DNA of 64,000 nt from positions 1 to 64,000 of the forward strand of contig JBOHFR010000003.1 of the NCBI GenBank assembly GCA_050699715.1, given 5' to 3'. Both the position numbers and the translations under genes were made by a program. The notes beneath the pieces were generated by a model, which saw only the letters and a list, made by a program, of their open reading frames with translations, was not told the DNA's origin and searched no databases. Numbering within the stretch: the first letter of the stretch is position 1; each line of letters starts with the position of its first letter. This document shows, in pieces, positions 17,968-29,565 of this stretch. This DNA comes from GCA-003244245 sp050699715. Its GTDB lineage: Bacteria; Actinomycetota; Actinomycetes; Mycobacteriales; Pseudonocardiaceae.

Positions 17968-18900
17968 CGAATACCTCCCATTGCTTCGTCCAGGATGCGT
18001 GCCAGGTCATTGACGGGGTTGTGCACTCCGAAACTCACCTCGACGCACGGCACGGTCGCCGCGATGTACCGAATGGCGGCGTTCGCTTGGCGTCCGAGCT
18101 GCTCGTCTGGCCTCCGGCGGGGCACGAGCCAGGGCCGGACCCAAAACTCATCGCGGGGGGTGAAGCAGTTCACTGAAACGACCTGGCGGGCCTCAGCCTC
18201 GGACAGGCGACGCACTTGAGCAGACTCGCGAGTATCGGTCAACCGGGGAACCAGGACCAGCCGCAACGCCGACGCTGAGACCAGGCCTGCACCAAACGCT
18301 TGGGCGAACTGGCGGGTGGTGAAGGCGTGCTTGACTGTCGAACCGAAATTCGCGGGCATGCTGCCCAGCTCGGCATCGTTGGTTGTTGTGCTCCGGATGA
18401 GGTGCTCCAATTCGGGGAACGCCTCGGACGCCGCCCGCGTCCTCATAAGTGCGCAGCATGACCTCGCGAATGAGCCGGATCGGGTAGCGGTGGGGGCGCA
18501 CGGTGCCGTTGTGGGTGAACAGATCGATGCGGTGCCCTTGTGTGGCCACGGCGTATGCGCCCGGTTGGTGCTCCACATTGTCCGTGACGACGACATAACA
18601 GCGGCGGCCAGCCGGTTGACGGGACTCCTGTATCACCACTTCCGGAACCGGCTCGATGTCGCTGGTGAAGGGCGAGCGCGCGATCGTCTGGACGATCTGG
18701 GCGAACGCTGTGTCGTCGGTGTGCACCTGGACACTGAACGCGCCCAGGTCAAGTTCCCCCGGGGGCGTGGTCAGGAAAGCCGATAGGTACTCGCGCTGGG
18801 CAGGCAGCCACGCGGACGGCGCTGTGATCGCGAACGCCACATCTCCCGCATGACAGTCCCACGTGGATCCATCCACTGACGGATCGGCGGATGCTCTCAT
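17964..18900 (-). pseudogene. HPr-kinase-like protein with internal deletion/frameshift
   Basis: One frame runs from 18900 (MRASADPSVDGS) to PIRLIREVMLRTYEDAGG near 18440. The product continues in another frame with SEAFPELEHLIRS down to the stop at 17964 (ILDEAMGGIR). In HprK-like proteins of such operons a P-loop segment lies between these two blocks. Here no GxxxxGK[ST] is present in either frame, so the nucleotide-binding part seems deleted. ATGA and GTGA overlaps with both neighbours show it was once a coupled operon member. An assembly error is the main alternative. Confidence 0.7.
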
Positions 18901-19700
18901 GTCAGGGCAAGCTCCTTCACGGCCTGGCCGACCTGCCGGACACGGTGAGCCCGATCTGCCTCGGACAGGTCCCGGAACACCCGCACCGAGGTCAAAGCGA
19001 AGAACTCATGTACGACCTCAGATGCGACCTCTCCGGCCAGTGCTCGCAAGGCCAGGACAACCCTCGCCCGGAACCACGGCCTGGGGAACGACGACTCGAA
19101 AGACTCGGCTCCCTCCGGTGGCGCATGGCGTGCGAGGTCATCACGTTGGCGGGCCGTTACTCCCGCGGGAGATCGCAGCAGAGCACGGGCGGCGTAGCCG
19201 ATCAGTGCGTCGAGGGTCACCGCGGTGTCGAAGCACAAGGCGGTGAACAGCACCTCGAACAGGTTCGATGGCTCTGGGCGCACGCTCGGGATCAGTGGCG
19301 GCAAGACATCCACCAGCACGACGCGTTCGTTAGCGAGACAGAAGTTGGCCAGGTTGGTGTCCAGGCAGGCGTCCGTTCCGACCAGGGCGTGCACCCACCG
19401 GGCGATCTCGACGACCGCGTCAGCGAAACGCGGCGGTTCCGCACTCGCGCAGTCGAGCAGCACCGGGCCAGTCACCCAGCGATACCGCACCGTCAGTGGC
19501 TGGGCGGACACCACCGACAGGTCAGGTGGCAGAGTGACTCCAACCGCTCGCAGAGTGGACAGATAGGTGTCCATGCCGGTCGTTCCGACGCTCTGCGCTG
19601 CCGCCACAAAGCGGGCGCCTGCCGGGTGTTGCCCATCAAGCACCTTGATCACGTGATCGCCGTCGCGGCGATGCGTAGCGAAGTCACCTCGGTCGGTCAT
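18897..19700 (-). CDS. Kinase-like (APH-fold) hypothetical protein
   Basis: This 267-residue protein shows kinase-like spacing: an early HVIKVLDG, a central LDTNLANFCLANERV in the position of the catalytic loop, and VLVDVLPP in that of the metal-binding Asp. The conserved HGD is missing, so activity is uncertain and the family assignment is inference. The ATG at 19700 overlaps the stop of the MazG-like gene (ATGA), and the stop overlaps the next start, so it is tightly coupled. It may phosphorylate a small molecule made by this operon. Confidence 0.6.
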   Translation of the reverse strand: MTDRGDFATHRRDGDHVIKVLDGQHPAGARFVAAAQSVGTTGMDTYLSTLRAVGVTLPPDLSVVSAQPLTVRYRWVTGPVLLDCASAEPPRFADAVVEIARWVHALVGTDACLDTNLANFCLANERVVLVDVLPPLIPSVRPEPSNLFEVLFTALCFDTAVTLDALIGYAARALLRSPAGVTARQRDDLARHAPPEGAESFESSFPRPWFRARVVLALRALAGEVASEVVHEFFALTSVRVFRDLSEADRAHRVRQVGQAVKELALT

Positions 19701-20252
19701 CGGGTGGTGTCCCAACTGCGGAGGAACGCTTCGGCGTTGACCACCATGACGCGGAACTCGGCGAGGAGATCCAGCCCGAGGCGATTGGCCAGCGCGTCGG
19801 AGACCGCTACCGCGCTGGCACCCGCTGCCTGGATGGACGGCGGTGTGCCGGCAGGCCGGTGACGGAAACCGTCGTGCACCATGGCAGCTTCGGCGAGTTG
19901 TCCCACCGAGATCAGCAAGCGTAGGAGTCCCTCGACCTCGCCATCACGGCCAGCCGGGCGGAACTCGAGAAGGGCAGCGGGTTCCACGTCAGCCAGCGTG
20001 GTCACACTCAGGGCGGCCAGCAGCACGTCGGCCAACTCGTCACCGACATTGGCGATCGGCCCTCTTCGGATCATCGAGGTCGGTGGTGTCGACTCCCCAG
20101 CGGCGGAGCAGGCACAGCGCAAGATGCCCGAGTTGGACGGTCACCTCGGCGGCGGCCGTGGTCGCGGTCCACGGTTGCGGCGCGGTACCCGCGAACCCCG
20201 CCCGGAGTCTGCGAACGTCAGCCAGCAGGCTGGCCAAATCCGCCGGCATCAT
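19697..20252 (-). pseudogene. MazG-like nucleotide pyrophosphohydrolase, frameshifted
   Basis: The first frame (MMPADLASLLADVRRLRAGF, AEVTVQLGHLALCLLRRWGV) stops shortly after DLDDP. The continuation (IANVGDELADVLLAALSVTT, then DGEVEGLLRLLISVGQLAEA) lies in another frame, the junction being near 20060-20080. Joined, the EVTVQLGH and DELAD blocks resemble the metal-binding helices of MazG-like NTP pyrophosphohydrolases. The start overlaps the radical SAM stop and its own stop overlaps the next ATG. One missing or extra base explains the break. Confidence 0.7.
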
Positions 20253-21430
20253 CCGGCATCACCGATGACCAGCGGGAGCGCGCCGGCTGTTCCGCTGCTC
20301 CAATAAGGATCGCTGTCCTGCCGCGTAACACGGACTCGAACGCCAAGATCATGCGTTAGTGCAGCGGCGGCGCTGGTGGGGAGGACCGCGTCGATCACCA
20401 CTTCGCCGCGCACACGGTCAAGGTTGAACGTCGCGTCGATGTGTCCCCGTCGGTCCAGCGCCGCGCGGACAGTCACTTCCGTCAACACGGGTCGGCTCCG
20501 AACGTCAGCTTCGCAACGGTGGCGCTGGGCGGGCGGGCAGTGATTGCGCAACTGGCACACGTCGCTGCCGAAGACCCCGAAGCGGTCGGGCTGGCCGAGC
20601 ACGTAGGCCAAAGCGCAGGAGTTCGTGTGGAACAAAGGATAGTTTGAATGGCGCTGCCGAGTTGTATGGATGAACTCCCAGAACGCTTTCGGGTAGACAC
20701 TTTCGGCTGTGGTGACGCCCGGCGTGGTGGCCAGTTCAGGCCACAGTTCGGCTAAGCGGGACAGCGCGGCGGGTTCGACCTTCAGCCCGGCGGCCACCGT
20801 ACACTGCGCATACGCCGCCGCCCAGTCGAGAACTGCTTCCATCGTGCGGGCAGTCGCGGACTCCGGGAACGCTGGCCGCCAGTAATGCACAACCGGCACG
20901 CCAGCTTGAGCCAACCGGGGGAAGTTGCTCTTCAGCTCCTCGTGCCGAATACCTCGTTCGATACCACGCCCCAAACCAGAATAGCTCACGTACACGATCG
21001 TCCGCAGCCCGGATTTGCGTGCGGTCGTCACCGCGTCGAGCGCGTCGCCTGGGATCAGACACTTGGTGATCAGCACTACCGGATTGGGGATTTTCCAGTC
21101 CGCCATCAGAACCAACAGTTCGGCGAGGTGCGCGCGGGAATCGGGTAACGCCATCACGTCCGTCCACGTATACAGCGCGACCGGGCGATCCGGCGCGTAG
21201 TACCGCGACGAGATCAACAGTTCGACCGTCTCAGCAGGGCTGGCCAATAGCTCGGGCCGCACAGCCGTCTGGCCTCGTTCGTTGAGGAAGCAATAGGAGC
21301 AGCCCTTCGGACAACCCTGGATCGGGTTCACAGCAATCCACGTAGCATGCTGGTCCACGATCGCAGTCCGTGTACGCCGTGGCCGTCGGTGATCGATTCG
21401 GCGTTGACTCATTGTGAGGTGGGTACTCAT
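20249..21430 (-). CDS. Radical SAM protein
   Basis: This 393-residue protein should cleave SAM with a [4Fe-4S] cluster to start radical chemistry. The cluster motif CPKGCSYC (Cys40, Cys44, Cys47; CX3CX2C) is followed by FLNERG. A second Cys-rich patch occurs near residues 300-315 (CQLRNHCPPAQRHRCEAD) and may bind another cluster. The overall look is of an SPL/elongator-type radical SAM enzyme (ITKCLIPGDALDAVTTARKS). It is first in the operon running down to 15404. Target unknown. Confidence 0.88.
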   Translation of the reverse strand: MSTHLTMSQRRIDHRRPRRTRTAIVDQHATWIAVNPIQGCPKGCSYCFLNERGQTAVRPELLASPAETVELLISSRYYAPDRPVALYTWTDVMALPDSRAHLAELLVLMADWKIPNPVVLITKCLIPGDALDAVTTARKSGLRTIVYVSYSGLGRGIERGIRHEELKSNFPRLAQAGVPVVHYWRPAFPESATARTMEAVLDWAAAYAQCTVAAGLKVEPAALSRLAELWPELATTPGVTTAESVYPKAFWEFIHTTRQRHSNYPLFHTNSCALAYVLGQPDRFGVFGSDVCQLRNHCPPAQRHRCEADVRSRPVLTEVTVRAALDRRGHIDATFNLDRVRGEVVIDAVLPTSAAAALTHDLGVRVRVTRQDSDPYWSSGTAGALPLVIGDAG

Positions 21431-21514
21431 GGTCCCTTGCGCTCCTTACCAGTTGGCGCTCCATCTTCACTCAGACGACCAGATCTTGTACACAGAGCTT
21501 AGGCCCTGGGACTG

Positions 21515-21620
21515 GTCACTCGGCACCGACAAGGCGAAGTCAATCACCCGGTCCGACGACTTGATCACGTCGAGGTTGTGCTCGATGACGATCACGGTGT
21601 TGCCCTTGTTGGCCAACTCG
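21515..21620 (-). pseudogene. uvrA internal fragment (copy 1)
   Basis: On the minus strand the frame reads LANKGNTVIVIEHNLDVIKS then SDRVIDF, clearly the UvrA Walker-B/switch region (true uvrA: LADKGNTVIVIEHNLDVIKS). The similarity is confined to about 35 codons, and the flanking sequence is unrelated. It directly precedes the Phd/ParE genes on the other strand. A shorter copy of the same junction sits at 25632-25690. Confidence 0.8.
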
Positions 21621-21664
21621 GTGATGACTTGTTCGACAAGGTCACCAACATGTACATTCTGCAC

Positions 21665-21976
21665 ATGACTGCCGCTCAGCCACATACACCTCCAGAACAC
21701 GTCGAGGTCACCGTGACCGACGCCCGGGCGAGGCTGCCGGAACTCATCGACACCGAAGTCCGTGACGGCGCGGTGGTGTATCTGACTCGCTATGGCCGAC
21801 GAGTCGGCGCTGTGGTGCCAGCCGAGGTTGCCGAACAGTTCGAACAGTGGGAGGACGCCTACTGGTCACAGCGGGCGGCCGAGGTGCTGCAACGTCACGA
21901 GCCCACCGTGCCCTGGGAGCAGGCCGTCGCCGAGCTCGAGGCTGGCGATGCCGGAACCGGTGCCCGTGACCGATGA
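21665..21976 (+). CDS. Phd/YefM-family antitoxin
   Basis: This 103-residue protein has the short N-terminal DNA-binding fold of the family (VEVTVTDARARLPELIDTEV, VYLTRYGRRVGAVVPAEVAE), then an acidic helical tail that would wrap the toxin (WEDAYWSQRAAEVLQRHEPT). It should neutralise the toxin encoded next and repress the shared promoter. I chose the ATG at 21665; upstream in-frame ATGs lie inside the uvrA-like DNA. The stop overlaps the toxin ATG (ATGA). A truncated second copy is at 25698-25841. Confidence 0.88.
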   Translation: MTAAQPHTPPEHVEVTVTDARARLPELIDTEVRDGAVVYLTRYGRRVGAVVPAEVAEQFEQWEDAYWSQRAAEVLQRHEPTVPWEQAVAELEAGDAGTGARDR

Positions 21977-22239
21977 GCCGGTACCGAATTGAGATCACCC
22001 GCGATGCCCTGAGCGCTCTGGCGAAGCTGGACAAACCGATTCGCCGACGCGTGCAAGCCGCCATTGACCGGCTCGGCGAGCAGCCCCGCCCGCCCGGCGT
22101 GATCACACTGCAGGGCCTTCGCGGCGCGTATCGCCTTCGGGTGGGAAACTACCGAGTGGTCTACACAGTGGAGGACCACCAGCTCGTCATCCTGGTGGTC
22201 GATCTGGGCCACCGACGTGAGATCTACCGCGATCTCTGA
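21973..22239 (+). CDS. RelE/ParE-family toxin
   Basis: This 88-residue protein has the RelE/ParE pattern: YRIEITRDALSALAKLDKPI, then LQGLRGAYRLRVGNYRVVYT and a C-terminal RREIYRDL. RelE members cleave ribosome-bound mRNA and ParE members inhibit gyrase. The Arg/Tyr-rich C-terminus favours the RelE type, but this is not certain. It overlaps the antitoxin stop by 4 bases. The gene looks intact and lies between two pieces of uvrA-like DNA. Confidence 0.88.
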   Translation: MSRYRIEITRDALSALAKLDKPIRRRVQAAIDRLGEQPRPPGVITLQGLRGAYRLRVGNYRVVYTVEDHQLVILVVDLGHRREIYRDL

Positions 22240-22251
22240 CGCCGTTGCCGC

Positions 22252-22877
22252 TCAGCCAGCGGCAACGGGGGCGCGACGGCGGCGCGGCGGGGTGGCGTGG
22301 TGCGCCTCGACGACGGTGCGCAGGAACTGGCCGGTGTAGCTGGTGTCGATGGCGGCAACCTGCTCCGGCGTGCCCTCCGCGATCACCATGCCGCCAGCCG
22401 CGCCACCCTCCGGACCCATGTCGATCACCCAGTCCGACGACTTGATCACATCCAGATTGTGCTCAATGACGATCACAGTGTTGCCCTTGTCGGACAACTC
22501 GTTGACCACTCCGAGCAGCTTGCGGATGTCCTCGAAGTGCAGGCCAGTGGTGGGCTCGTCCAGCACGTAGACAGTGCGGCCGGTGGAACGCTTCTGCAGC
22601 TCACTCGCCAGCTTCACGCGCTGGGCCTCCCCCCAGACAGGGTCGGCGCGGGCTGCCCGAGCCGGACATAACCCAACCCGACATCCACCAGCGTCTTGAG
22701 GTGCCGGTGGATCGCCGAGATCGGCTCGAAGAACACCCCCGCCGCCTCAATCGGCATGCCCAGCACCTCAGCGATGGTCTTACCCTTATGATGGTCTTAC
22801 CCTTATAGTGCATCCAGGGTCTCCCGGTTATACCGAGCTCCCTGGCACACCTCACAGGGCACATACACATCAGGCAG
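22252..22877 (-). pseudogene. uvrA: uvrA 3'-end duplicate, truncated and frameshifted
   Basis: The last 620 or so bases of uvrA occur here a second time on the same strand. The frame MKLASELQKRSTGRTVYVLD through DVIKSSDWVIDMGPEGG to the C-terminus RRRRAPVAAG is open. The upstream part (MHYKGKTI region) is shifted by a lost stretch near 22630 and by the 17-bp duplication at 22773-22806. Homology to uvrA ends at about 22877. The two copies differ at many silent positions, so the duplication is old or the copy came from a relative. Confidence 0.9.
22773..22806. repeat. uvrA: 17-bp tandem duplication inside the uvrA relic
   Basis: GATGGTCTTACCCTTAT occurs twice in a row (22773-22789, 22790-22806). 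The true uvrA has the corresponding sequence once, so this is a slippage-type duplication that broke the frame. Confidence 0.9.
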
Positions 22878-22902
22878 GCGCGGACAGGCCGAGGAGCAGG
22901 GC

Positions 22903-23000
22903 ACGCTTCCGGTGGATCCGGGCGCTGGGCGCCCGCTCACGCACCCGGCTGGGCTACCGGTTCGTGGCGGGGTCGCGGTACGGCAGGCGACCTGGTGGGC
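22903..23000. repeat. Diverged direct repeat, copy B
   Basis: This matches 13599-13705 (CTTCCGGTGGATCCGGGCGC and onward). It lies in the 340-base stretch without a recognisable gene between the uvrA relic and the regulator at 23222. One frame reads RWIRALGARSRTRLGYRFVA, so the pair may be relics of a coding segment rather than a control site. Confidence 0.6.
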
Positions 23001-23221
23001 AAGTGCATAGCATCGGTGTCCCTGGGAGACAGACCACCGAGCAGCCCCTACCCGGCCAGGTGGTGCGCTTGCGCGGCGGACGACCAGGTCAACTACAGGG
23101 AGGCGGTCGGATGCGGTTTCCGCTCTCGCGGGCCTGGGGACGGCGTGGTTGGCCTGGTCGAGTGTGGCGAAGCGGCTACCCTAGTTGGATCAGGACCGCC
23201 AGTCGTGGACGGGGGTGAAGC

Positions 23222-24877
23222 GTGATCGAATCCGAGAGTCACCTAGGAAGGCGTGCGTCAACTCTGCTCAAGGCTTTGTTGCGGGCACAACAATGGCAGC
23301 AATTCCCAATTTTCGCACGGGAGTATGAGAAAGCCGCACGGGAGATCGACCCAGCACTGGCGGGGTCGCATCCGAATGAACGAACTTATACGCGATGGTT
23401 AAGCGGCCGAGTGGAGGGACTACCCCATCCCGAGCATTGCGTGGTACTGGAGGCGATGTTCCCCGGAAAAACCGTAAGGGATTTATTTGCGCCGTACGTG
23501 CCAGATGAACGACACTTGGACGAAGTCCCCCCGATTCTACTAAAAAAGCTTGCCATCGAGCGGCATATACAAACTTATTCTGCGTTTTGTCGAGCGTTCG
23601 ACGCGGCTGCGATCAAGATTGATTCCAAACCAGCGAGGACCTATCCCGCCGAACGGCAATTCTATCGCTGGCTAAATGGCGACCTGCTCGGATTGCCTTA
23701 TCCTCAGCATTGCATGGTTCTCGAAGCAATGTTTTCCGGTTGCGATGTCCGACAACTGTTCGAGCCAATCAAAAAAGATTTCATCAATGTTGATCCCGCT
23801 ACTTCAGATACTGATTTCTTGGTCTCAAATAAGCCGCAAGAGCCACCGGCTCCGGTCAGCCTGGGTTCGACTGGATCTCAGCAACCGCGCAGCATGGACG
23901 TGATGCTAATGGACGCTGCGGATGAGTCTGCGAAGATCCTGGCGTGGACTGAAACAACCAATGTGGGTGACCTTACGGTCGAACAAATTCATGCCGAAAT
24001 ACTTCGGGCCGCGCACAGTTATTTGAAGGTCCCGACACTGTCATTATTTGAGCGGACACGCCAACTGCGCGACCGCGTCGTAGGGCTGCTCGCCAACGGT
24101 CGGCAGAAGCCATCTCAGAGCCGAGAGCTTTACCGTGCCGCTGGTTGGACGCTAACCATGTTGGCATGGATTTCGACAGACCTCGGCGCACCAGGCGCGG
24201 CGGAAGAACATCTCCGGACTGCTTGGGCTTTCGCTAATAATGCGGATCAGAATAATTTGAAGTCCTGGATTTGCGCAGCTCAGCATACGGCCGCTTTTTG
24301 GCAACAGAAATTTACCAGGGCTGCGCAACATGCCGAGAATGGTCTTCTGTATTCAGGTAGCGGTAGTACGGAGTTGTATCTTTCGAGCGCCTTGGCACTT
24401 GACCTGGCGCGATGTGGCGACAAGGAGGGCGCGCTCGCCGCTCTAAATAAGGCACGGAACGCGGCCGAGGGTTCGACCGCCATCCCCGATGCGCTACCTG
24501 GGCCCTTCACGTGTTCAATCGGCCGCGCTGGCGGTTTCTGGTCGGATACCCATCTTTCGCTTGGCAGCGCGAGAGAGGCTCTCCAATATGCCGATTCAGC
24601 GGTCATTGATTTTGAGTCAGTCCCGATTGATCGGCGAAATCTTGGCTCGGAAAGAATGGTGCGATGCCAGCAAGTAAAAGCGTATTTTTTGTCGGACGAG
24701 TTCGACGGAGCCGCCGAAGCCTTGATGCCAATATTGGACACCGCGCCGGAGCACAGAGTGCGACCACTGCTGCAGCGAGTTGAAGAGATTAATCAAATGA
24801 CAGCTCGCGATAACAAAAACCTCTCTTCGTCAGTTATGCGAATACGAGACGCGACCCGAGAGTTTCAGAATTTCTGA
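23222..24877 (+). CDS. Regulator with duplicated DNA-binding module and TPR-like domain
   Basis: The N-terminal 180 residues of this 551-residue protein hold two copies of one module. Each has a variant of Y.RWL.G...GLP.P.HC.VLEAMF.G..VR.LF, at about residues 55-90 and 137-172. Single copies of this module occur at the N-terminus of actinobacterial XRE-like regulators. The remainder (about 240-540) is helical and TPR-like (LYRAAGWTLTMLAWISTDLG, ALALDLARCGDKEGALAALN). The start is the GTG at 23222, after GGGGGTGAAGC. Codon use is AT-richer than the surroundings, suggesting transfer. It is followed 42 bases later by the 2H phosphoesterase gene, its likely partner. Confidence 0.75.
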   Translation: MIESESHLGRRASTLLKALLRAQQWQQFPIFAREYEKAAREIDPALAGSHPNERTYTRWLSGRVEGLPHPEHCVVLEAMFPGKTVRDLFAPYVPDERHLDEVPPILLKKLAIERHIQTYSAFCRAFDAAAIKIDSKPARTYPAERQFYRWLNGDLLGLPYPQHCMVLEAMFSGCDVRQLFEPIKKDFINVDPATSDTDFLVSNKPQEPPAPVSLGSTGSQQPRSMDVMLMDAADESAKILAWTETTNVGDLTVEQIHAEILRAAHSYLKVPTLSLFERTRQLRDRVVGLLANGRQKPSQSRELYRAAGWTLTMLAWISTDLGAPGAAEEHLRTAWAFANNADQNNLKSWICAAQHTAAFWQQKFTRAAQHAENGLLYSGSGSTELYLSSALALDLARCGDKEGALAALNKARNAAEGSTAIPDALPGPFTCSIGRAGGFWSDTHLSLGSAREALQYADSAVIDFESVPIDRRNLGSERMVRCQQVKAYFLSDEFDGAAEALMPILDTAPEHRVRPLLQRVEEINQMTARDNKNLSSSVMRIRDATREFQNF

Positions 24878-24919
24878 GCGCACAGTTCATCGTTACCCTG
24901 GCGGGAAAGGTGCTACAGA

Positions 24920-25558
24920 GTGAATGTCCCGGTTAACGTAACCCACGACCACTGGTGGTGGCGTCCAGGCTGGCGCGAGGGAAGATCATTTTATACGTGG
25001 CACATCACCTTCTCGACAAGTAGCGAAATTCGTGAAATCGTCTCGTTTTATACGCCAATAATCAACAGGATGAGCACGCTTGATCCGGTTGAAATCGGCG
25101 GCGTGCACGTCACCCTCCAAGGCGTAGGTTTCACTGACGAAGTGAGTAGCGTCGACATTGAAAGAATTATCGCTTCGACCGCATCCCGTTGTGTCAATTT
25201 GGCACCCATAAAGGCGCGGCTAGAAGTCCCCCACGCCGACGAAGAAACAATTCAAATGGAGATTCACCCCGTTGGAGCTGTTGTGCGATTGAAGCTAGAG
25301 TTGCGAAATGCGATCGGAGAGGTATGGGGCAGCAAGAATATTCCAGAGACCATGGACGGATTTCGGCCACACGTCACCCTTGCCTACTCTAATGGCGTGG
25401 CTCCGATCGAGCGCATTAATATGACCATAAGAGAGAGCCCTCTTCCGGCTGTCGAAGTATTGATCTCGTCGATATCGCTTATCGACTTGAATCGTGATCA
25501 TAGGCGTTATGAATGGACTGAGATCGCAACAGTGACGCTTGGGCGTGGTCTCCAGTGA
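24920..25558 (+). CDS. 2H phosphoesterase / 2'-5' RNA ligase-like protein
   Basis: This 212-residue protein has the two HxT signatures of the 2H superfamily: HVTLQGVGF near residue 55 and HVTLAYSNG near residue 153. The early WHITFSTSSEI is also typical of actinobacterial members. Such enzymes act on 2',3'-cyclic phosphates or 2'-5' linkages of RNA or nucleotides; the substrate is unknown. The GTG start at 24920 follows GGGAAAGG. It is probably cotranscribed with the regulator at 23222 and shares its lower GC content. Confidence 0.8.
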   Translation: MNVPVNVTHDHWWWRPGWREGRSFYTWHITFSTSSEIREIVSFYTPIINRMSTLDPVEIGGVHVTLQGVGFTDEVSSVDIERIIASTASRCVNLAPIKARLEVPHADEETIQMEIHPVGAVVRLKLELRNAIGEVWGSKNIPETMDGFRPHVTLAYSNGVAPIERINMTIRESPLPAVEVLISSISLIDLNRDHRRYEWTEIATVTLGRGLQ

Positions 25559-25631
25559 GAGCTCGATGCCGTCACCCGGCACAGCTTTGTGATAAACTCG
25601 CGCCATTTATGCTTGGGCTCAAACCGTCGTA

Positions 25632-25873
25632 GCGATGACGATCATGATGTTGCCCTTGCCGGCCAGCTCGGTGATGACTTGTTCGACAGGGCCGCCGACA
25701 CAGTTCGAACAGTGGGAGGACGCCTACTGGTCACAGCGGGCGGCCGAGGTGCTGGCGCGTCACGAGCCCACCGTGCCCTGGGAGCAGGGCGTCGCCGAGC
25801 TCGAGGCTGGCGATGCCGGAACCGGTGCCCGTGGCCGATGAGCCGGTACTGGATTGAGATTCACCGGGCTTGA
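25632..25873 (+). pseudogene. Truncated second copy of the uvrA-fragment/antitoxin/toxin unit
   Basis: 25632-25690 repeats the minus-strand uvrA piece, ending like copy 1 in GATGACTTGTTCGACA. It is fused directly to the C-terminal half of the antitoxin (QFEQWEDAYWSQRAAEVLAR, 25698-25841). Then comes the toxin start ATGAGCCGGTACTGG, which stops after about a dozen codons. Next is GCCGCTCAGCCAGCGGCAAC, which also precedes the uvrA relic at 22252. Copy 2 has thus lost the antitoxin DNA-binding part and nearly all of the toxin. Confidence 0.88.
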
Positions 25874-25883
25874 CAACAGCCGC

Positions 25884-28790
<2,907 letters not shown>

Positions 28791-28887
28791 GTGACTCCCT
28801 TCACCAGACGGCCCCGCCCATGCTATGCGCCCGGTCTGACAGAAGTGGGCTCGCGGTGGGAGCCGCGGCACGTTACGGTCGGCGATT

Positions 28888-29565
28888 GTGGAAATCCTCG
28901 AACACTACGACGGCGCGGTCGAACCAGGCGGACCGGCGCAGCGGCGGACGCTGAAAGCCCTGACCGTCACCAAGATCTCGGTCGGGCCGATGGACAATAA
29001 CGCCTACCTGTTGACCTGCCGGAGCACCGGGGAAGCGTTGCTGATCGACGCCGCCAACGAAGCTGAACGGCTGCTGGACCTGCTGGGCCATGGCCCAGAC
29101 CGGCCTGACCTGCGGACCATCGTCACCACCCACCGGCACGCGGACCACTGGCAGGCTCTCGGCGCGGTCGCCGGCGCCACCGGAGCGCGGACCGTCGCGC
29201 ATCCGGTGGATGCCCCCGAGCTGCCGGTGCCGCCGGACCTGCTGGTGGGCCACGGCGACACCGTGACTGTCGGCCAGGTAGTGCTCAACGTGATCCACCT
29301 GCGCGGACACACCCCCGGCTCGATCGCCCTGCTGCACTGGGACATCGGGGACACACCGCACCTGTTCACCGGTGACTCGCTGTTCCCCGGCGGTCCTGGA
29401 CGAACAACGAACTCCACTGACTTCACCAGCCTGGTGGACGACCTGGAGTCACGGGTGTTCGACCAGCTCCCCGACGAGACGTGGTTCTACCCTGGACACG
29501 GAAAGGACTCCACACTCGGCACTGAGCGTCCACACCTCGCGCAGTGGCGAACGCGGGGCTGGTAG
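28888..29565 (+). CDS. MBL-fold metallo-hydrolase
   Basis: This 225-residue protein of the metallo-beta-lactamase fold has the metal motif THRHADHW (HxHxDH), a later GHTPGSIAL, FTGDSLFP and YPGHGKDST, which complete the two-metal site. This is the glyoxalase-II-like group. The GTG start at 28888 follows the divergent uvrA promoter region. The orthologue lies in the same place in mycobacteria. The last bases of this gene recur at 34957-35002. Confidence 0.9.
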   Translation: MEILEHYDGAVEPGGPAQRRTLKALTVTKISVGPMDNNAYLLTCRSTGEALLIDAANEAERLLDLLGHGPDRPDLRTIVTTHRHADHWQALGAVAGATGARTVAHPVDAPELPVPPDLLVGHGDTVTVGQVVLNVIHLRGHTPGSIALLHWDIGDTPHLFTGDSLFPGGPGRTTNSTDFTSLVDDLESRVFDQLPDETWFYPGHGKDSTLGTERPHLAQWRTRGW

